Assembly (NCBI GenBank): GCA_947478495.1
Contig: CANJVW010000002.1
Coordinates: 1-64,000, forward strand
Origin: Legionellales bacterium
GTDB lineage: Bacteria > Pseudomonadota > Gammaproteobacteria > DSM-16500
DNA: 64,000 nucleotides
Direction of reading: 5' to 3'
A program made the position numbers and the translations under genes. This document shows, piece after piece, positions 27,508 to 37,373 of the stretch (position 1 is its first letter; each line of letters opens with the position of its first letter). A model generated the notes under the pieces. That model did no database searches and was not told the DNA's origin. It saw only the letters and a program-made list of their open reading frames with translations.

Positions 27508-28749
27508 ATGAAAGCCTCAAGGGCTGGATCTAAGCACTTTTTTATTATGGCTGCCCCGCTTTTTTTAGTTTTATTCATGGATAGCGTCGGCTTGGGGTTG
27601 GTCTTCCCTATTTTAAACTCCCTCATTGTTGACCCGCGCTCGCATTTTCTTAAAGATGCTCTCGGCGCACATCAGCGCAATGCATTGTATGGTATAACGG
27701 TCAGTATTTTTATGTTTTGTTGCTTCTTTGGCTCTGCCTTCTTAGGGGAGCTATCCGATAAAATTGGACGAAAAAAATCCTTAGTGATTTGCCTCTGGGG
27801 TGCCGCAGCTGGCTACCTCGTATCAGCAATAGGTGTGGTCATCGGCAGCTATGCTTTATTGCTCATCGGTCGTATGGTCGCAGGCTTTACTTCCGGGAGC
27901 CAGGTCATCGCGCAAGCGGCCATTGTCGATATCAGTGAGCCCTCACAAAAAGCGCGTAATATTGCGCTCATTTTATTTTTCTGCTCGCTCGGATTTGCTA
28001 TTGGACCGGTGATGGGTGGCGTATTATCCGCGAAACAATTGGTCAGTTGGTTTGATTATACTGTCCCGCTCTATTTTGCAGCCATCGTTTCAATTATCAA
28101 TGCTGTCGCGTTAATCCTTGTTTTCAAGGAAACATTTTCACCGCCCCCTAAGAAAGGGTGCAAGTGGTATTATGCGATAGAAATTTTCATGAGCGCTTTC
28201 CGCCAAGAAAAAATTCGAAATCTGTCCATTGTGCTGTTGTTGATGTTGCTTGGATGGGGTGGTTTTTATTCTTTTGTATCGATGTATATGTTACAGGTTT
28301 ACCATTTTACTGCGTTACAAAATGGTTTATACATGGGATTGCTCGGTGTCGGATTTGGGATTGGTAGCACCTTTGTGGGTTCGCTCACAAAACGATTTTC
28401 TTTAACCGCTTGCTCTGTGATCGGTACACTGCTTACCGCTTGCTTCACTTTAATGACCATTGCAATCCATTCTCCCATCACGCCTTGGTTTTTCATCGTG
28501 GGAATTGGGATGTCGATGGCGGTTGCTTACTCCACTATACTCACCTTGTTTTCTAATAAGGCAGACGAGAACTCGCAAGGCCTTATCATGGGTATCACAG
28601 GATCCATTTGCGCCTTCTCATTTGCAATCAGTGGATTTTTCACGGGGTTATTTTCTAATATTAGCGCAGGAATGCCGCTCGGCATTGCTGGCAGCTGTTT
28701 TGTCGTATCAGCACTCTGTATGATGATGGTCTCCAAAAGGAAAGGATAG
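27508..28749 (+). CDS. Major facilitator superfamily transporter (DHA1/TetA-like)
   Basis: 413 residues with 12 predicted membrane helices. The loop between helices 2 and 3 carries GELSDKIGRKKSL, the MFS motif A, and RMVAGFTSGSQVIAQAAIVDIS fits motif B/C positions of drug:proton antiporters. Substrate unknown. The ATG is 168 bases after the purine permease stop. Immediately upstream (27370-27480) is AT-rich DNA containing GGGCGTTGTTGCGTAA, a sequence that resembles the ends of some insertion sequences, but no transposase remains. Confidence 0.85.
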   Translation: MKASRAGSKHFFIMAAPLFLVLFMDSVGLGLVFPILNSLIVDPRSHFLKDALGAHQRNALYGITVSIFMFCCFFGSAFLGELSDKIGRKKSLVICLWGAAAGYLVSAIGVVIGSYALLLIGRMVAGFTSGSQVIAQAAIVDISEPSQKARNIALILFFCSLGFAIGPVMGGVLSAKQLVSWFDYTVPLYFAAIVSIINAVALILVFKETFSPPPKKGCKWYYAIEIFMSAFRQEKIRNLSIVLLLMLLGWGGFYSFVSMYMLQVYHFTALQNGLYMGLLGVGFGIGSTFVGSLTKRFSLTACSVIGTLLTACFTLMTIAIHSPITPWFFIVGIGMSMAVAYSTILTLFSNKADENSQGLIMGITGSICAFSFAISGFFTGLFSNISAGMPLGIAGSCFVVSALCMMMVSKRKG

Positions 28750-28750
28750 C

Positions 28751-30070
28751 CTGAAAAAGAAAAAAACATTTCCCGATGTCACCGTTGATATCCACGCACA
28801 AAGTCACGAGGGTCGCGGCATTGCCACAGTGGATGGAAAAACGCTTTTTGTCGATGGCGCAATCCTTGGTGAAACAGTCATCTGTCGCATCACGGGGCAG
28901 CATCGTCGGTACCTAGAAGGAATAGCTCTCGACATCGTGACGCCTGCTGCGACACGCGTCACCCCACCCTGCGTGCACTTCCAATTGTGTGGCGGATGTA
29001 GCATGCAACACATTCATGTCGATACCCAGCTTCGATTAAAACAGAAAACAGTATTGGAGCAATTACAACATTTTGGAAAAATCATTCCCGACGACATCAC
29101 GCCGCCCATCACAGGAAAAACAGAAGGCTATCGGGGAAAAGCCCGATTAGGCGTCCGTTTTGTCATCAAGAAAAATAAAATGTTGGTGGGCTTTCGCGAA
29201 AAATCCAGTCGTTATCTTGCGGATATTGAAACGTGCAGCGTGCTCGATCCACGCGTTGGCCCGCATCTATTAGCCATCCGAGAGCTCGTATCGAGCCTTG
29301 AGCAATACGATCACATCCCTCAAATTGAAGTGGCTGCAGGAGAATTCGATATTGCCCTTGTCTTTCGGCATTTAACGCCTTTACCTCAAACCGATATTGA
29401 AAAGCTCATTGCGTTCGGCCAACAACATCATTTTCATGTATACCTTCAGCCTAATCTACCGGATCCTCTTAAAAAAATATGGCCGGCTGATAAAAATTAT
29501 CGATTAAGCTATTCGCTGCCCGATCATGCTATTTCATTTCGATTTCACCCATTGGATTTCACGCAAGTAAACAGCGAGATCAATCAACGCATGATCAATC
29601 AAGCAATCGATTGGCTATCTCCCTCAGAAGAAGACAATATACTAGATTTATTTTGTGGATTGGGCAATTTCAGTCTGCCCCTCGCACGGCTCTCAAAGCA
29701 TGTCACCGGTGTCGAAGGAAGTGATGACATGGTGGAGCGTGCGAAAGAAAACGCTATACTAAATCAACTAGCCAATACGAATTTTTATAGCGCTAACTTA
29801 ATGGATGAAAAAATCCAAGCGCCTTGGCTAAGTAAAAAATATAATAGCATCTTGCTCGATCCGCCGCGTTTGGGCGCAAAAGAAATCATTCCCTCCTTTA
29901 AAAAAATGTCTGCTAAAAAAATAGTGTACGTCTCATGCAATCCCGCGACCTTAGCGCGCGACGCAGGATTGCTCGCATCATTAGGCTATCAACTTAAAAA
30001 GGTCGGGGTAATCAATATGTTTCCGCATACCAGTCATATTGAAGCGATGGCGTTGTTTGAAAAAAAATGA
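28751..30070 (+). CDS. rlmD: 23S rRNA m5U1939 methyltransferase RlmD, probable CTG start
   Basis: SAM-dependent methylation of U1939 of 23S rRNA. About 439 residues if it begins at CTG 28751, close to 433 in E. coli. The N-terminal TRAM domain (VTVDIHAQSHEGRGIATVDGK) lies entirely before the first standard start (GTG 28829), and a strong AAGGAAAGGA site ends 4-9 bases before the CTG. The [4Fe-4S] ligands are CVHFQLCGGC and a later Cys in IETCSVLD. The methyltransferase domain has LDLFCGLGNFSLPLA and the catalytic YVSCNPATLARD. It follows the MFS gene and converges on comEC. Confidence 0.92.
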   Translation: MKKKKTFPDVTVDIHAQSHEGRGIATVDGKTLFVDGAILGETVICRITGQHRRYLEGIALDIVTPAATRVTPPCVHFQLCGGCSMQHIHVDTQLRLKQKTVLEQLQHFGKIIPDDITPPITGKTEGYRGKARLGVRFVIKKNKMLVGFREKSSRYLADIETCSVLDPRVGPHLLAIRELVSSLEQYDHIPQIEVAAGEFDIALVFRHLTPLPQTDIEKLIAFGQQHHFHVYLQPNLPDPLKKIWPADKNYRLSYSLPDHAISFRFHPLDFTQVNSEINQRMINQAIDWLSPSEEDNILDLFCGLGNFSLPLARLSKHVTGVEGSDDMVERAKENAILNQLANTNFYSANLMDEKIQAPWLSKKYNSILLDPPRLGAKEIIPSFKKMSAKKIVYVSCNPATLARDAGLLASLGYQLKKVGVINMFPHTSHIEAMALFEKK

Positions 30071-32322
30071 GTGTGCTCTATTCGATACAAGAAAGGTTTT
30101 TGAATAATCTCCTCGTTGTTTTTTAACACAAACTGAATCGCCCCATCTTGTACAGAATCATATAGCGCTACACCACGTTGTTTATACTTCTCAACAACAG
30201 AAGGGCTGGGCAAATGATAGCGGTTGAGATAGCCCACCGGAAATAACACAATACATGGATTCACCGCTTGAATAAAAGCATCGAGATCCGATGTTTTACT
30301 CCCGTGATGCGGTGCAACTAGAATATCAGAGCTTAGTGTTGAGCTAGACACGCCCACTAAATATTCTTCTGCCTTTCTTTCGATATCTCCCGTTAATAAA
30401 ATATGGTTTTTGCCAACCGTCACGCGCAACACACACGAACTATCGTTGTCCAAACCCAATTGATCGGGTGTCGGATACAAAAATTCAAACTCCACACCAT
30501 CCCAACTCCATTTTTCACCGCGCAAACAATATGCCGCAAAAGTCGGTTTAAATCGCTCTGGCACACTGGTTTCAATAAGGCGCGTTGGAATCGTTTGAAT
30601 TAATGAAAAAGCGCCGCCAATATGATCATTGTCGCCATGGCTTATGACTAATTTATCAATATGGTCGGCACCAATAGAATATAAAAATGGAACAACGATA
30701 TCTTTCCCTCTGTCGTGGCTATCTGTTTTCTCTCCCGCATCAAACACCAATATATGATGATGCGTTTGAATGACGGCTGACAATCCTTGACCCACATCCA
30801 ATAACGTAAACCATGCATCATTCTGTTCGGGTGTGGGTGATTGAAAAAAAAGTAATGGCAGCAAAAAAAAGAACCCTAAACCTCGGCCTGGCAATCCAAT
30901 CGGTGACAAAAAACAAAAAACGGCGACGACGGCAGACACGACCATCCACGGATGTGGAAGCGCCGCATGAGAAATACCCCATGAAAAATGCGAAAGATAC
31001 ACCAATAGTTTCCACACCGCTCCCATCACCGTATCGGCGATCCCAATTAATGCATGCGCCATCATGGGTGAAAATAAAAAACAAACACACCCGAGCAGCA
31101 CGCATGGCAAAATAAGAAATCCGACAAATGGAATCGCGATACTATTCGCGATAAACGACACCCATGAACATTCTTGAAATAATCCGATACTCAATGGCAA
31201 TAATCCGATGGCCATCACCCATTGGATGCGTCCAGCCTTCCACCACCACCCTGTGGGCGACAACCTCGCGCTCATCGAATAAATAATCAGTGCAATTGAT
31301 GCGAAAGACAGCCACACGCTAATCGATAATACGCAAAATGGATTAAGCAATAAAACCATCATTAAAGCCCATCCCCACACTGACCACGGCAATATTTTTC
31401 GACGACTCAAAAGACAAATGACCGCCAAAGCAAGCATGAGATCGGCACGCTGTGTTGACACAGAAAATCCCGCCATCACGCCGTAACCCATTGCAACAAT
31501 CAATGCACCGATAGCGCCTGCATCTGTTGCGGGCAACAGTAATGGCCATCGCGGTATTCGACGCCACAAAAAACTCACTAAAAACGACGTAAAAGCCGCC
31601 ACTAACCCAATATGCAATCCGCCAATCGCCATTAAATGATTAGTCCCTGTTCGACGCAACACATCCCAGCTCGATGAATCAATATGTTGTCGCTCACCCG
31701 TTGCGAGCGCCACAATCCACGGAAGGGTCGCTGTCATTTTATTTTTTTTTATTTTATCAATGAGCTTTTCTCGCAATCGATCGACAGTGTGACAATACCA
31801 ATGATGAGCTATCATATTTCCTGATGGCGAAAATCCAACCGCTTTAATGCTTTTTTCAAAGGATATTTGATCGGAATCCATTCCGCCGGGATTCATCAGT
31901 CCATGAATACGCTTCAAACGCACTTGGAATTGCCATTGATCGCCCACATGAACAGATTCGCGGCCCGCGTAAGATAGGCTAATCAAACCCTCAGCGGGTT
32001 TTTCTGCCAATGTACTAAGTGATAATAAAAAAGAAGTGCGATGAGGTTCTGTCACCGCAATCGATGCGATAGTACCCGTGACACGCACGGGTTTATTTTC
32101 AAGTGTATCGGGTAATGTCCAGAAAAGCGCATGATGCGCATACAGCGTCATCCACGCTATTCCGCCTATCATAAAAATGAGGAGTAATGCGCGTTGTTTG
32201 AAAAAATAAAATAAAATCGCTGAAAAAATCGATAGCACGCCTACCCAATATAGATCGGGTAAGTGTGTGAGATGCGCAACCGAAACAACGCCGCATAGGA
32301 ATGCGAGGGAAAAAAGAGGCAT
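30034..32322 (-). CDS. comEC: DNA uptake channel ComEC/Rec2
   Basis: Inner-membrane channel for import of single-stranded DNA in natural transformation. 762 residues: N-terminal membrane region and OB-like DUF4131 domain (to about 190), the Competence domain with multiple helices (about 200-480, GTNHLMAIGGLHIGLVAAFTSFL is typical), and a C-terminal metallo-beta-lactamase domain with LDVGQGLSAVI, VISHGDNDHIGG and APHHGSKTSD. The HxDxDH metal motif is intact. The 3' end overlaps the convergent rlmD gene by 37 bases. Complete length suggests a competent uptake system, but pilus genes are not in the window. Confidence 0.95.
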   Translation of the reverse strand: MPLFSLAFLCGVVSVAHLTHLPDLYWVGVLSIFSAILFYFFKQRALLLIFMIGGIAWMTLYAHHALFWTLPDTLENKPVRVTGTIASIAVTEPHRTSFLLSLSTLAEKPAEGLISLSYAGRESVHVGDQWQFQVRLKRIHGLMNPGGMDSDQISFEKSIKAVGFSPSGNMIAHHWYCHTVDRLREKLIDKIKKNKMTATLPWIVALATGERQHIDSSSWDVLRRTGTNHLMAIGGLHIGLVAAFTSFLVSFLWRRIPRWPLLLPATDAGAIGALIVAMGYGVMAGFSVSTQRADLMLALAVICLLSRRKILPWSVWGWALMMVLLLNPFCVLSISVWLSFASIALIIYSMSARLSPTGWWWKAGRIQWVMAIGLLPLSIGLFQECSWVSFIANSIAIPFVGFLILPCVLLGCVCFLFSPMMAHALIGIADTVMGAVWKLLVYLSHFSWGISHAALPHPWMVVSAVVAVFCFLSPIGLPGRGLGFFFLLPLLFFQSPTPEQNDAWFTLLDVGQGLSAVIQTHHHILVFDAGEKTDSHDRGKDIVVPFLYSIGADHIDKLVISHGDNDHIGGAFSLIQTIPTRLIETSVPERFKPTFAAYCLRGEKWSWDGVEFEFLYPTPDQLGLDNDSSCVLRVTVGKNHILLTGDIERKAEEYLVGVSSSTLSSDILVAPHHGSKTSDLDAFIQAVNPCIVLFPVGYLNRYHLPSPSVVEKYKQRGVALYDSVQDGAIQFVLKNNEEIIQKPFLYRIEHTHFFSNNAIASI

Positions 32323-32380
32323 AGAATATCCTATTTGAGATCGCCTGTCTCATTGTTGAATAAATGCATTTGCCATATAC

Positions 32381-32613
32381 GTCATCCCAAAAAATCCCGC
32401 TCCGGGCATTCAACAAAGAAGCAGGATGCTTGCTGCGAGGATTTATTTGGGAACCAGAAGTGGCTTAGATTGGAGCATGTTTTTTATAGACAATATTTTA
32501 AAAGCATTTTAAAGCGATATTCTAGTTTGCGGTGCTCGTGGGTCCCAAATAAATCCTCGCAGCAAGCATCCTGCTTCTTTGTTGAATGTCTGGGGCGGGA
32601 TTTTTTGGGATGA
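32381..32613. mobile_element. MITE-like element with 75-bp terminal inverted repeats
   Basis: Two arms of about 75 bases (32381-32455 and 32540-32613), the outer ends GTCATCCCAAAAAATCCCGC and its complement, differ at only a few positions, and run through the distinctive AGCAGGATGCTTGCTGCGAG and GATTTATTTGGGA. The centre of about 85 bases is AT-rich and non-coding. Total 233 bases, no ORF. This is the structure of a non-autonomous transposon or large palindrome. A related partial sequence lies at 40659-40722. It lies in the comEC-pncA gap. Confidence 0.8.
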
Positions 32614-32685
32614 CGCACTTAGGGAGCGTCCAATGGTATTAGCGCAGGTGGAATCTTGTAAGATAACAGTGTTTAAGTCAAATAG

Positions 32686-33297
32686 TTATTGCGATAAAAC
32701 CGTCGCCGAAGAAATAATATGCACACCTGCTCGTTTCATCTCTTCAATCGCCTCATCGACATCACCTATGCCGCGACACGCATCTTGAATCAGATACGTC
32801 CGAAACCCGAGACGCGCGGCATCAAGTGCCGAATATTTCACACAAAAATCCGTTGCTAGCCCGACAATATAGATACACCCAATTTCCTGTCTACTTAAAT
32901 AGTCCGCTAATTCTGTGCTTACCACGTGGCCATTATCATAAAAAGCGCTGTAGCTATCCAAATGGGGATTCTGACCCTTGTAAACGATTGCTTTAAAACG
33001 TGTCGTATCGAGCAATGGATGAAAATCAGCGCCTGATGTGTCTTGTACGCAATGCTCGGGCCACAGTATTTGATCTATTCCATCTAAATCAATCGTTTCG
33101 CCTATCTCTCGCCCCGGATGATTCACCGCAAAACTGAGGTGATCCTGAGGATGCCAATCTTGAGATGCAACGACAATATCGAATCTCTCCTGCAATCGAT
33201 TGATTAAAAAAACAATTTCATCACCGCCTGGCACAGCAAGTGCCCCGTTTGGGCAAAAATCATTCTGAACATCAATAATCAACAATGCCGTTTTCAT
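32686..33297 (-). CDS. pncA: Nicotinamidase/pyrazinamidase
   Basis: Hydrolyses nicotinamide to nicotinic acid for NAD salvage. The 203 residues contain the catalytic triad of the isochorismatase-like fold: Asp in LLIIDVQNDFCPNGAL, Lys in YKGQNPHLDSYSAF and Cys in GLATDFCVKYSALDA. The metal site DWHPQDHLSF (Asp-His-His) is present. It is divergent from ygfZ-nadE; with nadE two genes away on the other strand the region forms an NAD-synthesis cluster. Only about 50 bases separate pncA and ygfZ starts, so their promoters overlap. Confidence 0.96.
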   Translation of the reverse strand: MKTALLIIDVQNDFCPNGALAVPGGDEIVFLINRLQERFDIVVASQDWHPQDHLSFAVNHPGREIGETIDLDGIDQILWPEHCVQDTSGADFHPLLDTTRFKAIVYKGQNPHLDSYSAFYDNGHVVSTELADYLSRQEIGCIYIVGLATDFCVKYSALDAARLGFRTYLIQDACRGIGDVDEAIEEMKRAGVHIISSATVLSQ

Positions 33298-33350
33298 TGA
33301 GTCTATTTAGCCTTATACTGGTGCGTATACATGCGCGAGATCCTATTACG

Positions 33351-34085
33351 ATGATAGATCAATGGCAAGCTTTTTTAAACTCCGATCAACAGTCCGTTTC
33401 GCTGAAAACGTGCGATCACGATGATATCGGATTGCTGCTTATCGAAGGCCCTGATGCTAAGAAACTCCTACAAGGACAGCTCACTTGCGATATGAATGCG
33501 CTCACACTCTTCCAGCCGACACTCGCGGCGCATTGTAACCCGCAAGGACGTGTCATTAGCCTATTTTATATTATTCCTTATGGAGAATCCGGTTTTGCTC
33601 TTCAAATGCCAAGAGAATTGATACCGCTTGCCAAGCATGCCCTCGAAAAATATGCTGTCTTTTATAAAGTGACGCTCAACGATGTCAGCGATATCCATTC
33701 TGTTTTCGTCGAAAGAGATAAAAATTTTACATTAAAAATACCCTCTATTTATCAAGACACCAGTGAAAAGTTTTTACCTCATGATTTAGGATTGCATACC
33801 TTAGGCGTCCTCTCATTTGACAAAGGCTGCTATACCGGTCAAGAAGTCATTTCGCGCATGCATTATCGAGGAAAATTAAAAAATCAATTTTGTCGAGGTA
33901 ACGCATCTATGCCTTCCCCTCCGCATCGTGGAGAGGATATCTACGATGCTAGCGGCAATGTATCAGGTAGTTTGGTAGATTGCACTGAAATAGCGCCTCA
34001 GCAATATGACTTATTATTTATAACAAACCAAACGGACGGTTTGTTTTTAGATGCTAAACAACTCTATTCCATTGAGATTCTATAA
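33351..34085 (+). CDS. ygfZ: YgfZ/GcvT-domain folate-binding protein
   Basis: Supports iron-sulfur cluster enzymes (e.g. MiaB) with tetrahydrofolate. About 244 residues from ATG 33351 (MIDQWQAFLNSDQ), somewhat shorter than the 326 of E. coli. The diagnostic motif KGCYTGQEVISRMHYRG is present with its conserved Cys. A longer reading from 33285 would overlap pncA antisense and lacks a ribosome site. nadE follows directly with no gap. Confidence 0.92.
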   Translation: MIDQWQAFLNSDQQSVSLKTCDHDDIGLLLIEGPDAKKLLQGQLTCDMNALTLFQPTLAAHCNPQGRVISLFYIIPYGESGFALQMPRELIPLAKHALEKYAVFYKVTLNDVSDIHSVFVERDKNFTLKIPSIYQDTSEKFLPHDLGLHTLGVLSFDKGCYTGQEVISRMHYRGKLKNQFCRGNASMPSPPHRGEDIYDASGNVSGSLVDCTEIAPQQYDLLFITNQTDGLFLDAKQLYSIEIL

Positions 34086-35711
34086 ATGTCAAAAACACTC
34101 GGCATTGTGCTAGCTCAACTCAATCTGTGCGTTGGCGATTTATCCGGTAATGCCCGAAAACTCATTGATGCCGCCATCACCGCACGCGATACGCTTCAGG
34201 CTGATCTAATTGTATTTACCGAATTGAGTCTCGCAGGATACCCACCGGAAGATTGGTTGTTGCGCGATGATTTTCTTAAGTGTGCCAACACAGCGCTCGA
34301 GACTATAAAAAAAGACATTCAAGGCATTCATGCAATCATCGGACATCCCCATAAAACACCAAACGGCTTAGAAAACGGGTGTTCTGTTATCCACAACGGC
34401 GAGGTTATTCAGCAATATGCAAAACACTATTTAACGAATTACGGTGTCTTTGATGATAATCGCTACTTCATTCCTGGCCAATCAGCCTGTGTTTTTTCTT
34501 TGAATGGCATCTCGATTGGCGTCCTGATCTGCGAAGATATTTGGCATGATTTTCCCATACAACAAGCGATCCAGCATGGCGCGCAACTGATTGTCGTGCT
34601 TAATGCATCGCAATTTGAAATCAATAAACAAGAGATACGCGCGGAGCTCCTCCATCGACATGCGACAAAGCATAACATACCCATCGCCTATGTGAATTTG
34701 GTTGGCGGGCAAGATCAACTCCTCTTTGACGGCGGCTCCATGATGATCGACACATCGGGTGAGATCGTGCAACATGCTGGATTCTTTAAAGAAGCCTTAT
34801 TAGGCATTGATATCACGCTCAGCAATGCATCATTTCATATTCCTCGCGCACCGATATCGATTCCCAGCACTGAAGCGCGCATCTATCAAGGACTCGTCGT
34901 AGGCGTTCGGGATTACGTTCAAAAAAATAGTTTTTCAGGCGTCTTAATTGGGCTGTCAGGCGGCATCGATTCTGCGTTGACGCTAGCCATTGCCGTCGAT
35001 GCGTTAGGAAAAGAAAATGTCACCGCTGTCATGATGCCCTCACGTTACACGGCTCTGATCAGTCTTGATGATGCCAATCAGATGATAAAAAATCTCGATG
35101 TCGAGCATCATCTCATTTCGATTGAATCGATTTTTGAAAGTTTATTAAAAAATATTCCGTCTCAATTTTTAGGAAAAGAAGGCAGTATCATTCAACAAAA
35201 TCTACAAGCGCGTGCTCGCGGTATTGTGATGATGACACTCTCCAATCAATCCGGCCGACTCGTATTGATCACGACGAATCGAAGCGAGATGGCGGTCGGA
35301 TATGGCACGCTCTATGGCGATATGGCAGGTGGATTTGCCGTATTGAAAGATGTGCCAAAAATGATGGTCTATCAACTCAGTGAGCATCGCAATCAATTGA
35401 GCCCTATCATTCCAGAGCGCATTATCACGCGCGCCCCCACGGCAGAGCTCGCACCCGGCCAAAAAGACGAAGACTTCTTGCCGCCCTATCCTATTCTAGA
35501 TGAGATACTCGATCAGTATATCCACCAACAAAAAAGCGCTGAAGAGATCATCGCCAAGGGCTTCGATGACGAGACTGTCAAGCAAGTGATTCGCCTAATC
35601 CACATCAATGAATATAAGCGCTATCAAGCCCCCATGGGTATTCGCATCAATCATAAGGCGTTTGGATCGGATTATCGGTATCCGGTGACCTCGAAATTCC
35701 GTGCATTTTGA
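34086..35711 (+). CDS. nadE: Glutamine-dependent NAD+ synthetase
   Basis: Amidates nicotinic acid adenine dinucleotide to NAD+. 541 residues in two parts: an N-terminal nitrilase-type glutaminase (about 1-265) with catalytic Glu in FTELSLAGYPPED, Lys in AKHYLTNYGVFDD and Cys in GVLICEDIWHD, and a C-terminal synthetase with the P-loop LIGLSGGIDSALTLAIAVDALG. The deamido substrate arises partly from nicotinate made by PncA, encoded nearby. It begins 1 base after the ygfZ stop. Confidence 0.96.
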   Translation: MSKTLGIVLAQLNLCVGDLSGNARKLIDAAITARDTLQADLIVFTELSLAGYPPEDWLLRDDFLKCANTALETIKKDIQGIHAIIGHPHKTPNGLENGCSVIHNGEVIQQYAKHYLTNYGVFDDNRYFIPGQSACVFSLNGISIGVLICEDIWHDFPIQQAIQHGAQLIVVLNASQFEINKQEIRAELLHRHATKHNIPIAYVNLVGGQDQLLFDGGSMMIDTSGEIVQHAGFFKEALLGIDITLSNASFHIPRAPISIPSTEARIYQGLVVGVRDYVQKNSFSGVLIGLSGGIDSALTLAIAVDALGKENVTAVMMPSRYTALISLDDANQMIKNLDVEHHLISIESIFESLLKNIPSQFLGKEGSIIQQNLQARARGIVMMTLSNQSGRLVLITTNRSEMAVGYGTLYGDMAGGFAVLKDVPKMMVYQLSEHRNQLSPIIPERIITRAPTAELAPGQKDEDFLPPYPILDEILDQYIHQQKSAEEIIAKGFDDETVKQVIRLIHINEYKRYQAPMGIRINHKAFGSDYRYPVTSKFRAF

Positions 35712-35760
35712 ATACAATCCGTTATAATAGCCTTCTTTTTTATAAAACGAGACAATTTCC

Positions 35761-36207
35761 ATGACAACTGAAAAAACCTTATCCATTATTAAGCCCGATG
35801 CAATCGCTAAAAGCCTGATCGGCCAAATCAATGCTCGCTTTGAAAAAGCAGGTCTTCGCGTTGTTGCGGCTAAAATGCAACGCCTCACGCAATCTCAAGC
35901 GGAAGAATTTTATGGCATTCACCGCGAACGTCCTTTTTTCAATGCACTTGTTAAGTTCATGTGCTCAGGTCCTGTCATGTTGCAAGTCCTTGAAGGCGAA
36001 AACGCCGTTTTGAAAAATCGCGACATCATGGGTGCAACTAACCCGGCGGATGCAGCTACTGGTACGATTCGAAAAGACTTTGCGGATTCGATTGATCACA
36101 ATGCCGTGCACGGCTCTGACAGCGCAGATAATGCGAAAAAAGAGATTAGCTTCTTCTTTACACCCGCTGAAATCGTTTCTTACGTTCAGACAACCGAACT
36201 CGCTTAA
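35761..36207 (+). CDS. ndk: Nucleoside diphosphate kinase
   Basis: Phosphorylates NDPs to NTPs through a phosphohistidine. 148 residues: [22 protein letters not shown] at the N-terminus, [11 protein letters not shown], and the active-site loop [16 protein letters not shown] with the phosphorylated His. A TATAAT -10 is visible at 35723-35728 upstream. rlmN follows 2 bases later and is probably cotranscribed, a conserved pairing in gammaproteobacteria. Confidence 0.97.
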   Translation: MTTEKTLSIIKPDAIAKSLIGQINARFEKAGLRVVAAKMQRLTQSQAEEFYGIHRERPFFNALVKFMCSGPVMLQVLEGENAVLKNRDIMGATNPADAATGTIRKDFADSIDHNAVHGSDSADNAKKEISFFFTPAEIVSYVQTTELA

Positions 36208-36209
36208 AC

Positions 36210-37334
36210 ATGACTGTCGCTAAGATAAACTTGCTTGGTCTAGATTATCAGGCCATGCAAGATTTTTTTAAAACGCTAGGCGAAAAATCCTATCGGGCAG
36301 AGCAAATGCTAAAGGCGATTCACTTTCATGGTGTGCGTGATATCGAAAAGCTCACCACCTTCAGCAAACCACTTCGTGAAAAAATGGCTGCGATCGCTGA
36401 TATTCGTCCGCCTGATGTCGCCTTTGAAAGTACTGCGCCCGATGGCACCCATAAATGGGTGATTCGATTATCCGATGGAAATTGCATTGAAACAGTTTTT
36501 ATTCCCGAAACAAAACGTGGTACTTTATGCGTTTCATCGCAAGTGGGTTGCGTCTTAAATTGTGATTTTTGCTCGACCGGAAAACAAGGTTTTAGCCGTA
36601 ATTTAGATGCTGCTGAAATTATTGGCCAAGTATGGGTCGCTGCACGCGCACTCTCGCGCGAGAACGGCTATCACGATCATGCGATTACCAATATAGTCAT
36701 GATGGGCATGGGCGAGCCGCTGTTGAATTTTGATAATGTTATCTCATCCATGAATATCATGCTCGATGATTTTTGTTACGGATTATCTAAACGGCGTGTC
36801 ACCTTAAGCACCGCCGGTGTTGTCCCTAAAATGCTGGAATTGCGCGAAAAAAGCGATGTCGCATTGGCGGTCTCCTTGCACGCACCTAATGATGAATTAC
36901 GCGATATACTCGTGCCAATCAATAAAAAATATCCGCTCAAAGAACTGATGCGCGTCTGTCGAGATTATTTTAAAGATGAAAAACGCCGTTATGTCACGAT
37001 GGAATACGTCATGCTTGCTGGAGTCAACGATCAACCGATTCACGCTAAACAGCTCATTGCTTTACTGAGAGATATTCCCGCGAAAGTGAATCTCATCCCG
37101 TTCAATCCATTCCCTGAGACAATTTATAAACGATCTGATATGGACACAATCGATCGGTTTCGATTAACGCTGATGGATGCAGGCATTAATTGCTTAACAC
37201 GAAAAACTCGCGGCGAAGAAATTGATGCCGCGTGTGGACAATTGGTTGGTGAGGTACAAGACCGCACACAGCGCGTTGCCCGACTTGCAAAAAAAAATCA
37301 GCGGCGCGCCGACCCCCGCCAAAAGGAAGCTTAG
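36210..37334 (+). CDS. rlmN: Dual-specificity RNA methyltransferase RlmN
   Basis: Radical SAM enzyme that makes m2A2503 in 23S rRNA and m2A37 in some tRNAs. 374 residues. The cluster motif is [20 protein letters not shown] (CxxxCxxC), with [17 protein letters not shown] (GEP) and the methyl-carrying Cys near the C-terminus in [12 protein letters not shown] Lys/Arg-rich tail follows. It closes the ndk-rlmN pair, with a hairpin at 37334-37373 beyond it. Confidence 0.96.
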   Translation: MTVAKINLLGLDYQAMQDFFKTLGEKSYRAEQMLKAIHFHGVRDIEKLTTFSKPLREKMAAIADIRPPDVAFESTAPDGTHKWVIRLSDGNCIETVFIPETKRGTLCVSSQVGCVLNCDFCSTGKQGFSRNLDAAEIIGQVWVAARALSRENGYHDHAITNIVMMGMGEPLLNFDNVISSMNIMLDDFCYGLSKRRVTLSTAGVVPKMLELREKSDVALAVSLHAPNDELRDILVPINKKYPLKELMRVCRDYFKDEKRRYVTMEYVMLAGVNDQPIHAKQLIALLRDIPAKVNLIPFNPFPETIYKRSDMDTIDRFRLTLMDAGINCLTRKTRGEEIDAACGQLVGEVQDRTQRVARLAKKNQRRADPRQKEA

Positions 37335-37373
37335 AGCCCGTTCCCCATGTTAATGAAGATGTTGAACAGGCTC
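37334..37373. terminator. Possible bidirectional terminator between rlmN and the 878-residue gene
   Basis: GAGCCCGTTC (37334-37343) and GAACAGGCTC (37364-37373) pair with one mismatch around a 20-base loop, between two converging genes. T-runs on both sides are weak, so this is only a candidate. Confidence 0.4.
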
